From NCBI GenBank assembly GCA_028822475.1, contig JAPKDT010000006.1, positions 1-20,354 on the forward strand: DNA of 20,354 nt, in the 5' to 3' direction. This document shows, in pieces, positions 6,688 through 16,200 of this stretch. A model generated the notes under the pieces. That model was not told the DNA's origin. It worked only from the letters and a program-made list of their open reading frames with translations, and searched no databases. Every line of letters begins with the position of its first letter. Positions within the stretch are counted from its first letter, which is position 1. Made by a program: the position numbers and the translations under genes. Source of the DNA: SAR324 cluster bacterium (GTDB lineage: Bacteria > SAR324 > NAC60-12).

Positions 6688-9108
6688 ACCTCTACGCAGA
6701 GTCAGAATCTGCATTTCACGCTGAATTTCTCCTTTTTCATCAAAGCGTAAATTACCTGTAACACCTGGAAAAATCTGCATGTTTGCCAGTGCATTCCGCA
6801 GATCCCTGTGACTTTGGTTTCGCTCTTCTTTAAGCAGTTTCATTAAGATCATCAAGGTATCATAGGCATAAGCAGTATAGTGGGTTGGCCCCAGATAATT
6901 TTGATGTCGATATAGAATTCTTTCGTGCAGTCTCAGCAACTGTTGCATGGCAGGTGTTTTAGCCTGTGGAAAGAAGCTGTCCACAAAAACAGGTTTTTTA
7001 ACACCGCGTAATCCTGGAGCAAACGGGAGTGCTGCATCATTCCAACCACTGTCTCCCAGAAAAGCTGCTTTTCCCATTTTGTAAACAGCACTATAAGGAA
7101 AAATTAGTCTCAAATTTTTCACACCACCTGAACCTACGGCTACGAACACGGCATCAAAGTTGTGGATTGGAACTTCCTTTTCTTTGATTTGCTTTAAAAT
7201 ACTTTTTTCTGTTGCACTGATGCGTTTTCTTTTGCCTGTGAAAGTATCAAACTCATTCACTAGGCTTTTTTGACCTACATTTTTAAAACCTTCAACCGCG
7301 ACTACTTCACAACCTTTAAGCACAGCGGCCTCCCAAAAAAGCCGCATCTTTTGTCGACCCTCTCTAGTTTTTGCGTAAAGAATCAGGAAGCGGCAAGCCT
7401 GAAGTTCACTCACTGCATAATCCAGCAATTCCTGAACCTCCTGTTCCCAGCTTTGATTATTGCGAAAAATGTAGTCTCCCAATTCCGGAATACCGGCAGT
7501 TAATGACAGGGAAATTAATGGAACACGCAACCTCTCCGCTTCTTCCGCGGCCGCTTCCGAAGTTTTCCGGGCAAGAGGACCAATGACGGCAATCACACCT
7601 TCTGTTTCCACAAGTTCACGGATTGCGCTTTTTGTTTTCTCAGGATCCAAATGTGAGTCTCTGACCACAAGTTCCCATGAGTCTGCAATTTTCTTTGGTT
7701 GCGGGACAGTTGTTACATTGTCTGTCAGTAGTAAATTACCGCTAATTATAATTGTTTGAGAAGTTGTATTGTCGCTGATATTATCGTTCACAACCGTATT
7801 TTCATTGGCACGCAAAGCCAGCCACAAACCATTCAATGTTTCCTGCGCCAGTCCTGCTACTTTTGCGCTGGAACTGCTCAAAGGCAGAATTACACCTATT
7901 CGGCGAGGATTAAGATTAAGGGCTGTGGTGAGACTGCTCTGCATTTGTTCAAGTAGTTCAATCTGTCCCAAGTCAGCGGTTTCGCGGGCCAACTCAAGTC
8001 GCTGATCCACAAGTTCCAGAGCTTCTCGGTAATGTTTTTGTTTGACCAGTAGTTCGAGTTTCAGCGATGGTATTTTCTCCTGCAGCCAAGTTAAATTTGG
8101 AAAATTCACAGACAAATTATGTATTTTTTCAACAAACTGAACTTCTTTCAGCAACCGGAACAGTTTTTCCAGATCAGCCATTTTTGCGGTTTCAACATTA
8201 CTCAGCTCATCAAGTCGATATTGAATTGCGGTGAAAAGATCTCCCTGAAGCAGCGCTTCATCACTGAGCATCCGCAAATAGTCGCTGCGAAGATTTGGTT
8301 CCAGAGTTTTAGCGGTACGTTCCCGCAAAACCAGATTTTGGCTGAGTGCTTTATTTTGAGACTGGAGAGCTTTGTTCAAATAATAAAAAATTAAAGGCGA
8401 AAGAGGACTTTGCTGTCGTTCACTCAAAAACGCTTTTGCCAATATTTCTGCGGATGACCATTCATTTAGTTGATAAAGCAGTTGAACTTTGAGACGAGTG
8501 CGTTCTTCAATTTCCAATTGGTATTCAATTTCCTGATACCTTTCCCTCGCTGCATCTGGATTTGATATGAGCAGTCTTTCAATTTCTGCTACCAGCATAA
8601 AAATTCCGGTAAATTCCGTGTCCGCCCATTCCGATTGTGTTTCAACCGGTTCGTTTTCTGCAACAGAGTCATTGGCGGCATTATTGGAAGAATCTTGATC
8701 GCTTTCGGAAAACCACGGGAATATTTTGCTGAAAAATGAGCCAGAAAAACTTCTGTCATCTTCTTCCGCTTCTATCAGAGAAAGAGTAGGGATTGGAAGG
8801 GTTAACGAAGAAGTTGAGATGTTTGGAACACTGCTTTCAGTTTGAGCAGTTTCCACCTCAAGGAGTGTCGTAGGTGCAGACAACAGATCTGAAGGCAACA
8901 GGGGAGTATTTTGCCCAGCCGGTTCTATCCTAAATACGGTTTCGGTTTCGTCCGTAACCTCAGTATTTTTCTCCAACCACGCACGATCACTCAATAGACT
9001 TTGGGCTAATGCATCTCCGGAAAATGTCAGCAAATACCAGAGACTCAGCAGAACAGATAAAATGAGCGGGAAAGTTGAATTTCGAAGTAAAATCACTTTA
9101 TTATCCAA
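6664..9108 (-). CDS. LpoA-like penicillin-binding protein activator (TPR plus periplasmic-binding fold)
   Basis: 814 residues. Residues 1-36 form a signal peptide (hydrophobic core ~13-30, cleavage likely after ALA35). An acidic low-complexity linker follows to about 160, then helical TPR-like repeats at ~165-395. From ~403 comes a class I periplasmic-binding fold like LppC/LpoA and branched-chain amino-acid receptors (RRIGVILPLSSSSAKVAG at 402-419, later VIAVIGPLARKTSEAAAEEA). LpoA of enterobacteria is an outer-membrane lipoprotein that stimulates PBP1A; this protein lacks a lipobox cysteine. It could instead be a soluble receptor-like protein. The start is TTG with a poor SD; GTG at 9096 is an alternative that removes four residues. 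It begins 8 bp after the selB stop, so the two are probably co-transcribed. Confidence 0.85.
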   Translation of the reverse strand: MDNKVILLRNSTFPLILSVLLSLWYLLTFSGDALAQSLLSDRAWLEKNTEVTDETETVFRIEPAGQNTPLLPSDLLSAPTTLLEVETAQTESSVPNISTSSLTLPIPTLSLIEAEEDDRSFSGSFFSKIFPWFSESDQDSSNNAANDSVAENEPVETQSEWADTEFTGIFMLVAEIERLLISNPDAARERYQEIEYQLEIEERTRLKVQLLYQLNEWSSAEILAKAFLSERQQSPLSPLIFYYLNKALQSQNKALSQNLVLRERTAKTLEPNLRSDYLRMLSDEALLQGDLFTAIQYRLDELSNVETAKMADLEKLFRLLKEVQFVEKIHNLSVNFPNLTWLQEKIPSLKLELLVKQKHYREALELVDQRLELARETADLGQIELLEQMQSSLTTALNLNPRRIGVILPLSSSSAKVAGLAQETLNGLWLALRANENTVVNDNISDNTTSQTIIISGNLLLTDNVTTVPQPKKIADSWELVVRDSHLDPEKTKSAIRELVETEGVIAVIGPLARKTSEAAAEEAERLRVPLISLSLTAGIPELGDYIFRNNQSWEQEVQELLDYAVSELQACRFLILYAKTREGRQKMRLFWEAAVLKGCEVVAVEGFKNVGQKSLVNEFDTFTGKRKRISATEKSILKQIKEKEVPIHNFDAVFVAVGSGGVKNLRLIFPYSAVYKMGKAAFLGDSGWNDAALPFAPGLRGVKKPVFVDSFFPQAKTPAMQQLLRLHERILYRHQNYLGPTHYTAYAYDTLMILMKLLKEERNQSHRDLRNALANMQIFPGVTGNLRFDEKGEIQREMQILTLRRGKIQLLKK

Positions 9109-9116
9109 TCTTTCTT

Positions 9117-11075
9117 TTATTCGTTGGAAGCTAAAATTGAACCAGGAACACGGTGATTATCTTCCCGAATCGTGAGGTGCTGACTGTCAAAATACTCTAG
9201 CAAATCAATAGCGTGTTTGCGAGAAATGTTTAATAATTCTTTGAATTGGATCACAGTAATACTTTGATTATCCTGTAAATATTTCCTCAGACTAGTTAAG
9301 ATTTCAGTTGTTTGTTCCGGAGCATAATACAGGTCCTCCGTGACACGCACAAGCCGTTTGGAATGTACCGCTGATTTGAGCATTGCCACACCCTCTTTTT
9401 CGTTCATTTCAAGTTCTTCAAGCAAACGTGTACGGCGATGAGGCTGAAATCTCCCTGCCTTTATCAACTCAAGACAGCGCGCTAAACCTGCTTCCTGAGC
9501 TTGAGAAACTTGCGGCTGATGTTCTGCTAGGGCGAAGTACTGACCGTTTTGTAAAAATTTACCCAGCTTAACCATGTATTTTAACAGAATTTCAACTTCT
9601 TTTTCTGTAAAAATCAAAGTGAGCTTCCCCCCCAGTTCGGAACGTGTCATGCCTTCACGATCCTCAAATTTTTTGTGATGTATTGCTAAGACTTTGCTCA
9701 AAAATTCGCCGATACGTTCTACATGTTCAACATGGAGATAACGTTTTGAAAAAGGATCGACACAAAGCACCTTCTGCTGACTTTGCAGAAGCTGCAGAAC
9801 TTTACCGGACTGTTTGGCAGAAAGACCGGAACGCACCGTAAACTCTGCTTCAATCACACCTTTCACAGATTGCAGATAGATCACTTCCGCAGAACGTACA
9901 TTTTCGTCACCGTCGTGTAGACGACGGAGGCGTTCAGGAAGTTCATGCAGAACTCTTCTTGATTTACTTGGAGAAGGATCAATCACCATCCCTCCGCCTA
10001 GAGTAAACATCGGTGAGTAACTCCTGACAATAAAACGGTCACCGTGTCTCGCACTGACCAGGCTTTCTAGACGGAACTGAACCAGAGCATTTTTTCCCGG
10101 GGACAGAGTTTCACCTTCCAAGAGGACAATCCTTCCAAAAACTTCCTGGCTTCCTAAATGAAGTCTGATACGTGTTCTGTTTTTCAAAGCAGTCGAGACA
10201 TCTTCTAGCAGGGTCAGAGAGGCATTCAGCATATAACTGGTAAGTAATGACTCCTCTTTTGCCAGTTGGTCGCCACGCTGAATTTCTTCTTTGGCAATTC
10301 CCGCTAAATTAAGGGCAGCCCTCTGCCCGGCAAAAACTTCATTGACTGCCTGACCGTGAGCCTGCAGTCCTCGTATCCGAACGCCGCGCTGTTGCGGAAA
10401 TTGCTGTACTTCTTCATCTTGTCTGACTGATCCACTGAGCACTGTACCGGTAACGACAGTGCCAAATCCCTTGACCGTGAAGGAACGGTCTACACTCAAG
10501 CGGAATGGTTTTTCAATTTCAGGTGCAGGAATTTGGTTGGACAGTTTTGATAATGCTTCGCGAAGTTCCGTTAATCCGTCTCCGCTCGTAGCGGAAACTG
10601 GAATCACCGGCTGGCCTTCGAGAAATGTGCCTTTCAGTAATTCAACAACTTCTTCCTGACAAAGTTCGATTAGCTCTGAGTCTTCCACTAAATCAATCCG
10701 TGTAAGCGCCACCAGTCCGGTTTGGATTTTCAGTAGATTACAGATATTCAGATGTTCACGTGTTTGAGGCATCACTCCCTCATCTGCTGCCACAACGAGC
10801 AATACCGCATCCATACCTGCCACACCGGCAAGCATATTATGAATAAATTTTTCGTGACCTGGTACATCCACAAATGCCAGCTGATTTCCCTTTTCGTCCT
10901 CATAATGAGCAAATCCAAGGTCAATTGTAATCCCACGTTCTTTTTCTTCTACCCAACGGTCTGTGTCAACTCCTGTGAGAGCTTTGACCAAAGTAGTTTT
11001 CCCATGATCAATGTGCCCGCTTGTGCCAATCACAAAAGGTCTGGAAGCTGGTGTTACAGTTTTACTGGTAGACAT
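9117..11075 (-). CDS. selB: Selenocysteine-specific translation elongation factor SelB
   Basis: 652 residues, close to the usual SelB length. The GTPase domain shows G1 GHIDHGKT (20-27), DTDRWVEEKERGITIDLGFA (37-56), G3 DVPGH (70-74) and TRID (125-128) at G4, where Lys is more usual than Arg. EF-Tu-like barrel domains follow (FTVKGFGTVVTGTVLSG). The C-terminal third consists of winged helices ending in the SelB hallmark FKELLNISRKHAIDLLEYFD, which binds the SECIS hairpin in mRNA. The factor delivers Sec-tRNA to in-frame UGA codons on the ribosome. Its presence implies selA, selC, selD and at least one selenoprotein elsewhere; none is visible here. The SD is weak. It is probably transcribed from the divergent region at 11076-11422 together with the downstream LpoA-like gene. 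Confidence 0.97.
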   Translation of the reverse strand: MSTSKTVTPASRPFVIGTSGHIDHGKTTLVKALTGVDTDRWVEEKERGITIDLGFAHYEDEKGNQLAFVDVPGHEKFIHNMLAGVAGMDAVLLVVAADEGVMPQTREHLNICNLLKIQTGLVALTRIDLVEDSELIELCQEEVVELLKGTFLEGQPVIPVSATSGDGLTELREALSKLSNQIPAPEIEKPFRLSVDRSFTVKGFGTVVTGTVLSGSVRQDEEVQQFPQQRGVRIRGLQAHGQAVNEVFAGQRAALNLAGIAKEEIQRGDQLAKEESLLTSYMLNASLTLLEDVSTALKNRTRIRLHLGSQEVFGRIVLLEGETLSPGKNALVQFRLESLVSARHGDRFIVRSYSPMFTLGGGMVIDPSPSKSRRVLHELPERLRRLHDGDENVRSAEVIYLQSVKGVIEAEFTVRSGLSAKQSGKVLQLLQSQQKVLCVDPFSKRYLHVEHVERIGEFLSKVLAIHHKKFEDREGMTRSELGGKLTLIFTEKEVEILLKYMVKLGKFLQNGQYFALAEHQPQVSQAQEAGLARCLELIKAGRFQPHRRTRLLEELEMNEKEGVAMLKSAVHSKRLVRVTEDLYYAPEQTTEILTSLRKYLQDNQSITVIQFKELLNISRKHAIDLLEYFDSQHLTIREDNHRVPGSILASNE

Positions 11076-11422
11076 TTTTTTAAGCTGGATTACAAAATTT
11101 TTATTTAAGCCTGCTGACTATTGGAGCAGTCTAGATGACTTCTAAATATTTATTCTAATATCAAGCGGCGCAGGATTCAAGTTGCTCAAGCACTATTTCA
11201 CTGACTTCAGTATAATAGTTTGCTATAATCTATCCAGAAAAATAAAATTTAATATCCACTCTTCGGCTAAATCAGCAGTCAGGAAATAAATAATGCAGAG
11301 GCAGTATATCTACTTATTCGTATCGCTTGAAATGACAAGGATTCAGGAAATTTACAAACAAACAAAATAAAATATTTTAACAAATTTTGACTTGCATGCT
11401 ACATCACACAGAGGAGAAAGAG
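11076..11422. other. Divergent intergenic region between selB and the exported 252-aa gene
   Basis: About 350 bp of AT-rich DNA between divergent genes. It holds the tandem TATAAT boxes described separately for the plus strand. On the minus strand a TTGATA hexamer occurs near 11160-11170 without a good -10 at the proper distance. A small inverted repeat CTGCT/AGCAG (about 11111-11129) lies in the selB leader. I see no tRNA; I searched by eye for a selC-like gene and did not find one. Confidence 0.5.
11201..11229 (+). promoter_or_regulatory. Sigma-70-like promoter with perfect TATAAT
   Basis: TATAAT at 11224-11229 with CTGACT (4/6) at 11201-11206, exactly 17 bp apart. A second perfect TATAAT lies 13 bp upstream at 11211-11216. 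Transcription would start near 11236 and leave a long leader of about 185 nt before the TTG at 11423. Confidence 0.45.
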
Positions 11423-12181
11423 TTGAGACTACCAAAAGATAGAATGGTAATGCTTAAAGTAAATATATTTTTTGTTTTCACAGGTCTACTCTTACTCTTT
11501 CTGCCTCAGGGAGTTAAGGCAGTAGAAACTTTTTCCAGAGATTCCGAGCATAGGGGAATAGTAGACCTTGCACCATACCAGATCTATCCTGAGAACAGGA
11601 TTGGTAACGGAATCTACCTCGATAAAAAACTTTTAGATACTCATCCTCAACGGGTGATTCTTAATATTACCAGTATAAAAAATACTAAAAGTTACGTTTA
11701 TCTCTTCCGAGCTCAAAATGGAGTATTGGGACTGGGCATTGTTAAAAATGAAGCAGACGGAGATGCACGTTTTTGGAAGGTTGATCCGGAATTCTATCAG
11801 TATACAAACAGCACTTTCGGGATACAAAGAGTTTTTAGAATTTATCAGGAAAAAATTGTTCCATTACTTACTAATATCCGTACCGGTGCCGGCGTAGCAA
11901 CGTCTGCGAATCACGCGATTTTATATCATATTACGGATTCAAAAGATATCACACGCACCAATTCAAGTGGTCAGGAAATTACTCAAAGGGTATACACTTT
12001 TAGGCTGCATCTCATCAACCGTAACTTTGAAAAAATACAAAGTCTCTTTAATCTCCAGGTTCAAGACGTTAGTTATCGTTTAAAACTAAAGTGGGTAAAT
12101 GAATATTCTGTAAGTTACAAACTGAGTAACGGCAAAGAGGAAACAGTTGATTTACGAAAACACGCACCCACGTTTTTTTAA
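11423..12181 (+). CDS. Unknown exported 252-aa protein
   Basis: I place the start at TTG 11423 because AGGAG lies 6 bp upstream; the open frame reaches back to another TTG at 11387, which has no ribosome site. The N-terminus is a clear signal peptide: basic start MRLPKDR, hydrophobic core at about 11-28, cleavage likely after VKA33. The mature part is about 219 residues, beta-rich by appearance (alternating hydrophobic residues, for example QRVYTFRLHLINRN and VSYRLKLKWVNEYSVSYKL), has no cysteine and ends in Phe-Phe. This fits a periplasmic or outer-membrane-associated protein. No known family is recognised. The HAD gene follows 71 bp later on the same strand. Confidence 0.8.
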   Translation: MRLPKDRMVMLKVNIFFVFTGLLLLFLPQGVKAVETFSRDSEHRGIVDLAPYQIYPENRIGNGIYLDKKLLDTHPQRVILNITSIKNTKSYVYLFRAQNGVLGLGIVKNEADGDARFWKVDPEFYQYTNSTFGIQRVFRIYQEKIVPLLTNIRTGAGVATSANHAILYHITDSKDITRTNSSGQEITQRVYTFRLHLINRNFEKIQSLFNLQVQDVSYRLKLKWVNEYSVSYKLSNGKEETVDLRKHAPTFF

Positions 12182-12188
12182 AATGGAC

Positions 12189-12204
12189 ATAGCTTACCTG
12201 CTAT
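12189..12204 (+). terminator. Small hairpin after the exported-protein gene
   Basis: ATAGC and GCTAT (12189-12193, 12200-12204) with a 6-base loop, followed some bases later by a T-rich stretch. Five base pairs is weak, so termination here would be partial at best and the HAD gene may be read through. Confidence 0.2.
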
Positions 12205-12252
12205 AACAGTATTTCTTTTGAACCTCCTGAAAAACCAGCCAAAGCCTGTACA

Positions 12253-12933
12253 ATGACGCCTGAAATTACCTGTATAATTTACGATATGGACGGTCTTCTC
12301 CTTGATACAGAAGGCATTTACACTGAAGTCACTCAAGAAATAGTTTCTGAATATGGAAAGGTTTTTGACTGGTCTATCAAAGAAAAAATTATTGGACGCA
12401 GATCAATTCAGGCAGCACAGATTATAGTTGAAAGTCTGGATTTGCCTATTACTCCACAGGATTATCTGGACGCAAGAAAAGACGTTTTGCTGGAGAGATT
12501 CAGGGACACTCAGGCTTTGCCTGGAGCAAAAGCTCTGACAACACATTTTTTTCAAAGAGGAATTCCGCAAGCACTCGCCACCAGTTCTTCTTCTCCAATG
12601 TTTGAGGCAAAATATGAAAAACACAAACAATGGTTTTCTCAATTCAAGCAGATTGTGCGCGGAGATGACCCTGAATTGAAAGAGGGGAAGCCTGCACCGG
12701 ACATTTTCTTGCTGGCGGCAGAACGTCTCGGAGTAGACCCTGCGAAGTGTCTTGTTTTTGAGGACGCACCTTCCGGTAGCGAAGCCGCGTTAGCGGCCGG
12801 AATGTCAGTGGTTGTAGTACCTGACCCTAATATGGATCATAGTCACTACAAAAATGCTTCTCAAATAATATCTTCACTAAAAGACTTTGATCCTGAATAT
12901 TGGGGTCTGCCAAAATACACTAAAGTCCTTTAA
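12253..12933 (+). CDS. HAD-superfamily (subfamily IA) phosphatase, pseudouridine-5'-phosphatase-like
   Basis: 226 residues with all four HAD motifs: I, DMDGLLLDTE (11-20; nucleophile Asp11, acid/base Asp13); II, LATSSSS (109-114); III, GKPAPDIFL with Lys146; IV, FEDAPSG with Glu170/Asp171. A helical cap of subfamily IA lies at ~20-85. The DGLLLDTE start and the FEDAPSGSEAALAAGMSVVVVPD block closely resemble HDHD1/GS1-type pseudouridine-5'-phosphatases and related sugar-phosphate phosphatases such as YcjU and 2-deoxyglucose-6-phosphatase. The exact substrate cannot be read from sequence. It is a cytoplasmic enzyme. No good SD precedes the ATG. It converges on the RND permease gene. Confidence 0.92.
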   Translation: MTPEITCIIYDMDGLLLDTEGIYTEVTQEIVSEYGKVFDWSIKEKIIGRRSIQAAQIIVESLDLPITPQDYLDARKDVLLERFRDTQALPGAKALTTHFFQRGIPQALATSSSSPMFEAKYEKHKQWFSQFKQIVRGDDPELKEGKPAPDIFLLAAERLGVDPAKCLVFEDAPSGSEAALAAGMSVVVVPDPNMDHSHYKNASQIISSLKDFDPEYWGLPKYTKVL

Positions 12934-13204
12934 CAACCCCCACTGTTTTTGTATTCTTTCCAAATTATCATCTAGTAGAGACAGTTAATATATTCATTAA
13001 ATTAATTTATAGTTTGCTGTAATTCTATACCTAATTCTTAATCTAAATTAATCATGCAGATAGATACATTTGTATTTTCATGGATCTCAGTCTAATTGCG
13101 TTTTTGACTGAAACTCATTATTATTCTGAAATATTTATTTAAAAAATTATTTATTAATTACTAAAACGTCTTTGAGTGTAATGTATGTTTGATCTAGAAA
13201 TTCT
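12934..13204. other. AT-rich convergent gap
   Basis: No gene is seen. A 6-bp inverted repeat TCAGTC/GACTGA (13087-13092, 13106-13111) with a 13-base loop is the best hairpin between the convergent genes, but no T-run follows on either strand, so it is a doubtful terminator. Confidence 0.4.
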
Positions 13205-16200
13205 TTAAACTAAGTCTCGTTTCATTCCTATTCTTTGGGGTATCTTCCCCATGACAGCCCTAATATCTTCAAGTATGATATAAAGCACTGGAATCAGGTA
13301 TAAAATTATAAAAGTTGAAAACAAAACCCCAAAAGCAAGACTTATAGCCATTGGAATAAGAAACCGAGCTTGAATTGATGTCTCAAACAGCATTGGCAGT
13401 AAACCAAAAAATGTAGTTAGTGTTGTCAGTAATATCGGTCGAAATCGGCGAACACCAGATTCTACTACAGCTTCCATAATGGACATCCCTTTTTCGCGGC
13501 TACGATTTATAAAGTCAACTAAAATTAGTGAGTCATTAACAACAATACCTGTCAAAGCAACAATTCCTAAAACACTTATTATGCTAAGATCATATCCTAG
13601 CAGCAAGTGTCCTAATATTGCTCCTACGAAACCAAAAGGAATTGCTGTCATCACAATAAGAGGTTGAAAATAGCTTTTGAATTGCAAAGCAAGTAAGCAG
13701 AAAATCAAAACTAAAGCGAAAACGCCACCTTCTTTTACTCCATCCATAGTATTAGCTTGTGCTCTGCTAGCTCCCTCAAAAGAGTATTGAAGTTCCGGGT
13801 TCTGCATTATTGTTTCAGGTAAAAGAGACTTTTTAAGTGACATAACTACTTCAGCAGTGTTTGAAACTTCAGAATCTACGAGAGCCCTCACACTAACAAT
13901 TCGCCTACCATCGATACGGCGTATGGCGCTATAAGATTGACTGTATTTCAATTCGGCTACTTGAGCGAGAGGCAAATTCTCACCATTTGGAGCAATAATA
14001 ACTAAGTCTTCCAAGTCCCTTAAGTACTTGCGTTCCTCTAAAGGTAAGACTAACTTTAAACTCAATTCATCGTTATTCCTAAGCAATTTTAAAATTTCAA
14101 CTCCTTGAAACGCACTTCGAACTTGTCGAGTTAGTTCTAGTGTGCTCAATCCCAGAGTTAGGCCTTCTGGAGTTAGTTTTAACTGAACCTCTCTTTTTCC
14201 ATCTTCGGAGCTATCTTCAATGTTTTTCACTCCTGGATATTCTGAGAATGTTTCTTTAAACTCTTCAACTATCCCAAAGAGCACATTTGGATCTGGATGG
14301 CTTAATTGCAAATCTATATCGTATGTAGATCCCATTCTCCATCCAGAACTAATCTTTAATGATTCAATCCCAGGGACAACGCCCATACTTTTTTGCCATT
14401 TCCGTGAAAATTCATTTGCAGGAAAACCTCTTTCCTTTAAGGGTTTTAGATATACTCTTACAGAAGCATTATTTGATCCACCTCTACCAACGTTACTATA
14501 TACTCCATCATGTATAGGTTTTCCTAATTCAGACTCATATTCTTGGAGCAAAGCCATTGCAGAACCCAACATCTTTTTTTCGACTTCTTTACTTACACTT
14601 ACTGGGGTCCCAAATGGCATTTTAGCATTTAAAATAACTCTATCTCTTTCTATTGAAGGGAAAAAAGTAAATCGCATATGCCCTCCTATGCTCAGACCTG
14701 CACAAACCATAATAAAAATCAATCCAAGAGCTAGAAAAGAATACCTAAATTCAATAATACGCTTAAGTGTATTACGGTAAACGTTTTGAGAAAACCAAAC
14801 CATCCCTGAACTTAAGAAGAGTCTGGGCCGTTCTATAATTATGCCTATTGGAGTAAGAAAAAAATTAACTATTCGGTTGAGATGTGAAAGATGTCCTGGC
14901 AAAATAAGCATAACCTCCGCTAAGGAAAATAATAAGACTACAATTAAGACATTCGGAATATTTGAAAAAATATTACCTGTTGTTCCTGGGATAAAGTACA
15001 TTGGAATGAACGCAACAATAGTAGTAAGTATTGTAATTAATACTGGTGAACTTATCTCAATAGCACCGTCTATTGCTGCTTTTGAATTACTCTTATCCAT
15101 TTCTTGATGTGCAAATATATTTTCGCCAACTACAATTGCATCATCAACCACAATTCCTAGAACCAAAATAAAAGCGAATAATGAAATCATGTTTATACTT
15201 GTATCTAAAGTCGGCATCAATATAAAAGCCCCAGCAAAACTAATAGGTATACCCAGCATTATCCAAAATGCTAAATCTATTCTTAAAAACATAGCTAGAG
15301 TTATAAAGACTAAAAGCAGTCCAAGCCAAAGATTTTTCATTAGCAAATCTATTCTATCTTGTAAAACTAGTGAGCGATCATTGACTATTTCCAGTTTAAT
15401 AGAAGAGGGCAACTGAGCATTCAATTCTTCAATCATTGAGCGTACTGCTTTAGAGACATCTGTTGGAGTTTGATCTCCTATTCTAAAAACCTCAATACTT
15501 TCAGCGGGTAGGCCATTGAAACTTGTCTGAATATCTGATTCTTCAAAACCGTCAGTGATCTGAGCAATGTCGCCAAGCCTTAAAATACCCTGATCACTAT
15601 ATATAATTGGAGTATTGGCATATTCTCCTGCTGTATATCTCTTTTCTTTTGTTCGTATTAGGATGTCCCCTCCAGAAGTTTTAATTTTCCCTCCTGGCAT
15701 ATCCAAGTTAGCTTTTTTGATTATATTTGAAACCTGATCTAATGTTAATTTATGTTGTTGCAGAGATGACTTTGAAATCTGAACTGTCATTTCAAAGCCT
15801 CTCCTTTGTTCAATATCTACTTGTGATATATCAGGATGAGAGAGTAAGGAGTTTCTCACTATTTGTGCTTGCTCAATCAAAGATCTAGCTGGAGCATCAC
15901 CATAAATAGTTATATTTAAAACTTCTCTACGGATTTTTGGTAACTGCACTTGAATTTCTTCTGCCCCTTCAGGAAGAGATGTTAATCCCTCTAAAGCTGT
16001 TTTAACATCTTCAAAGACTTCGTTTTTGTCAGCTTTATTTAGAATTTCAATTCTAAAACTACCCTGACCTTCTTTTGCATTTCCAGTTATTTTTTTAATA
16101 CCATTAATTCCACCCACAGCATCTTCAATCGGAAGTAGTATAGACTTTTCAATTTCTTCAGGAGTTGCGCCTGAATATGTAACAGCCACAACGATAAAAT

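Noticed and set aside
13140..13170. AT-rich tract after the permease considered as a replication origin element
   Set aside because: No DnaA boxes, iterons or replication gene nearby; it is plain AT-rich intergenic DNA.
14220..14780. 186-aa plus-strand frame inside the RND permease
   Set aside because: It is antisense to a fully conserved RND protein, has no SD, and is open only because of codon use on the other strand.
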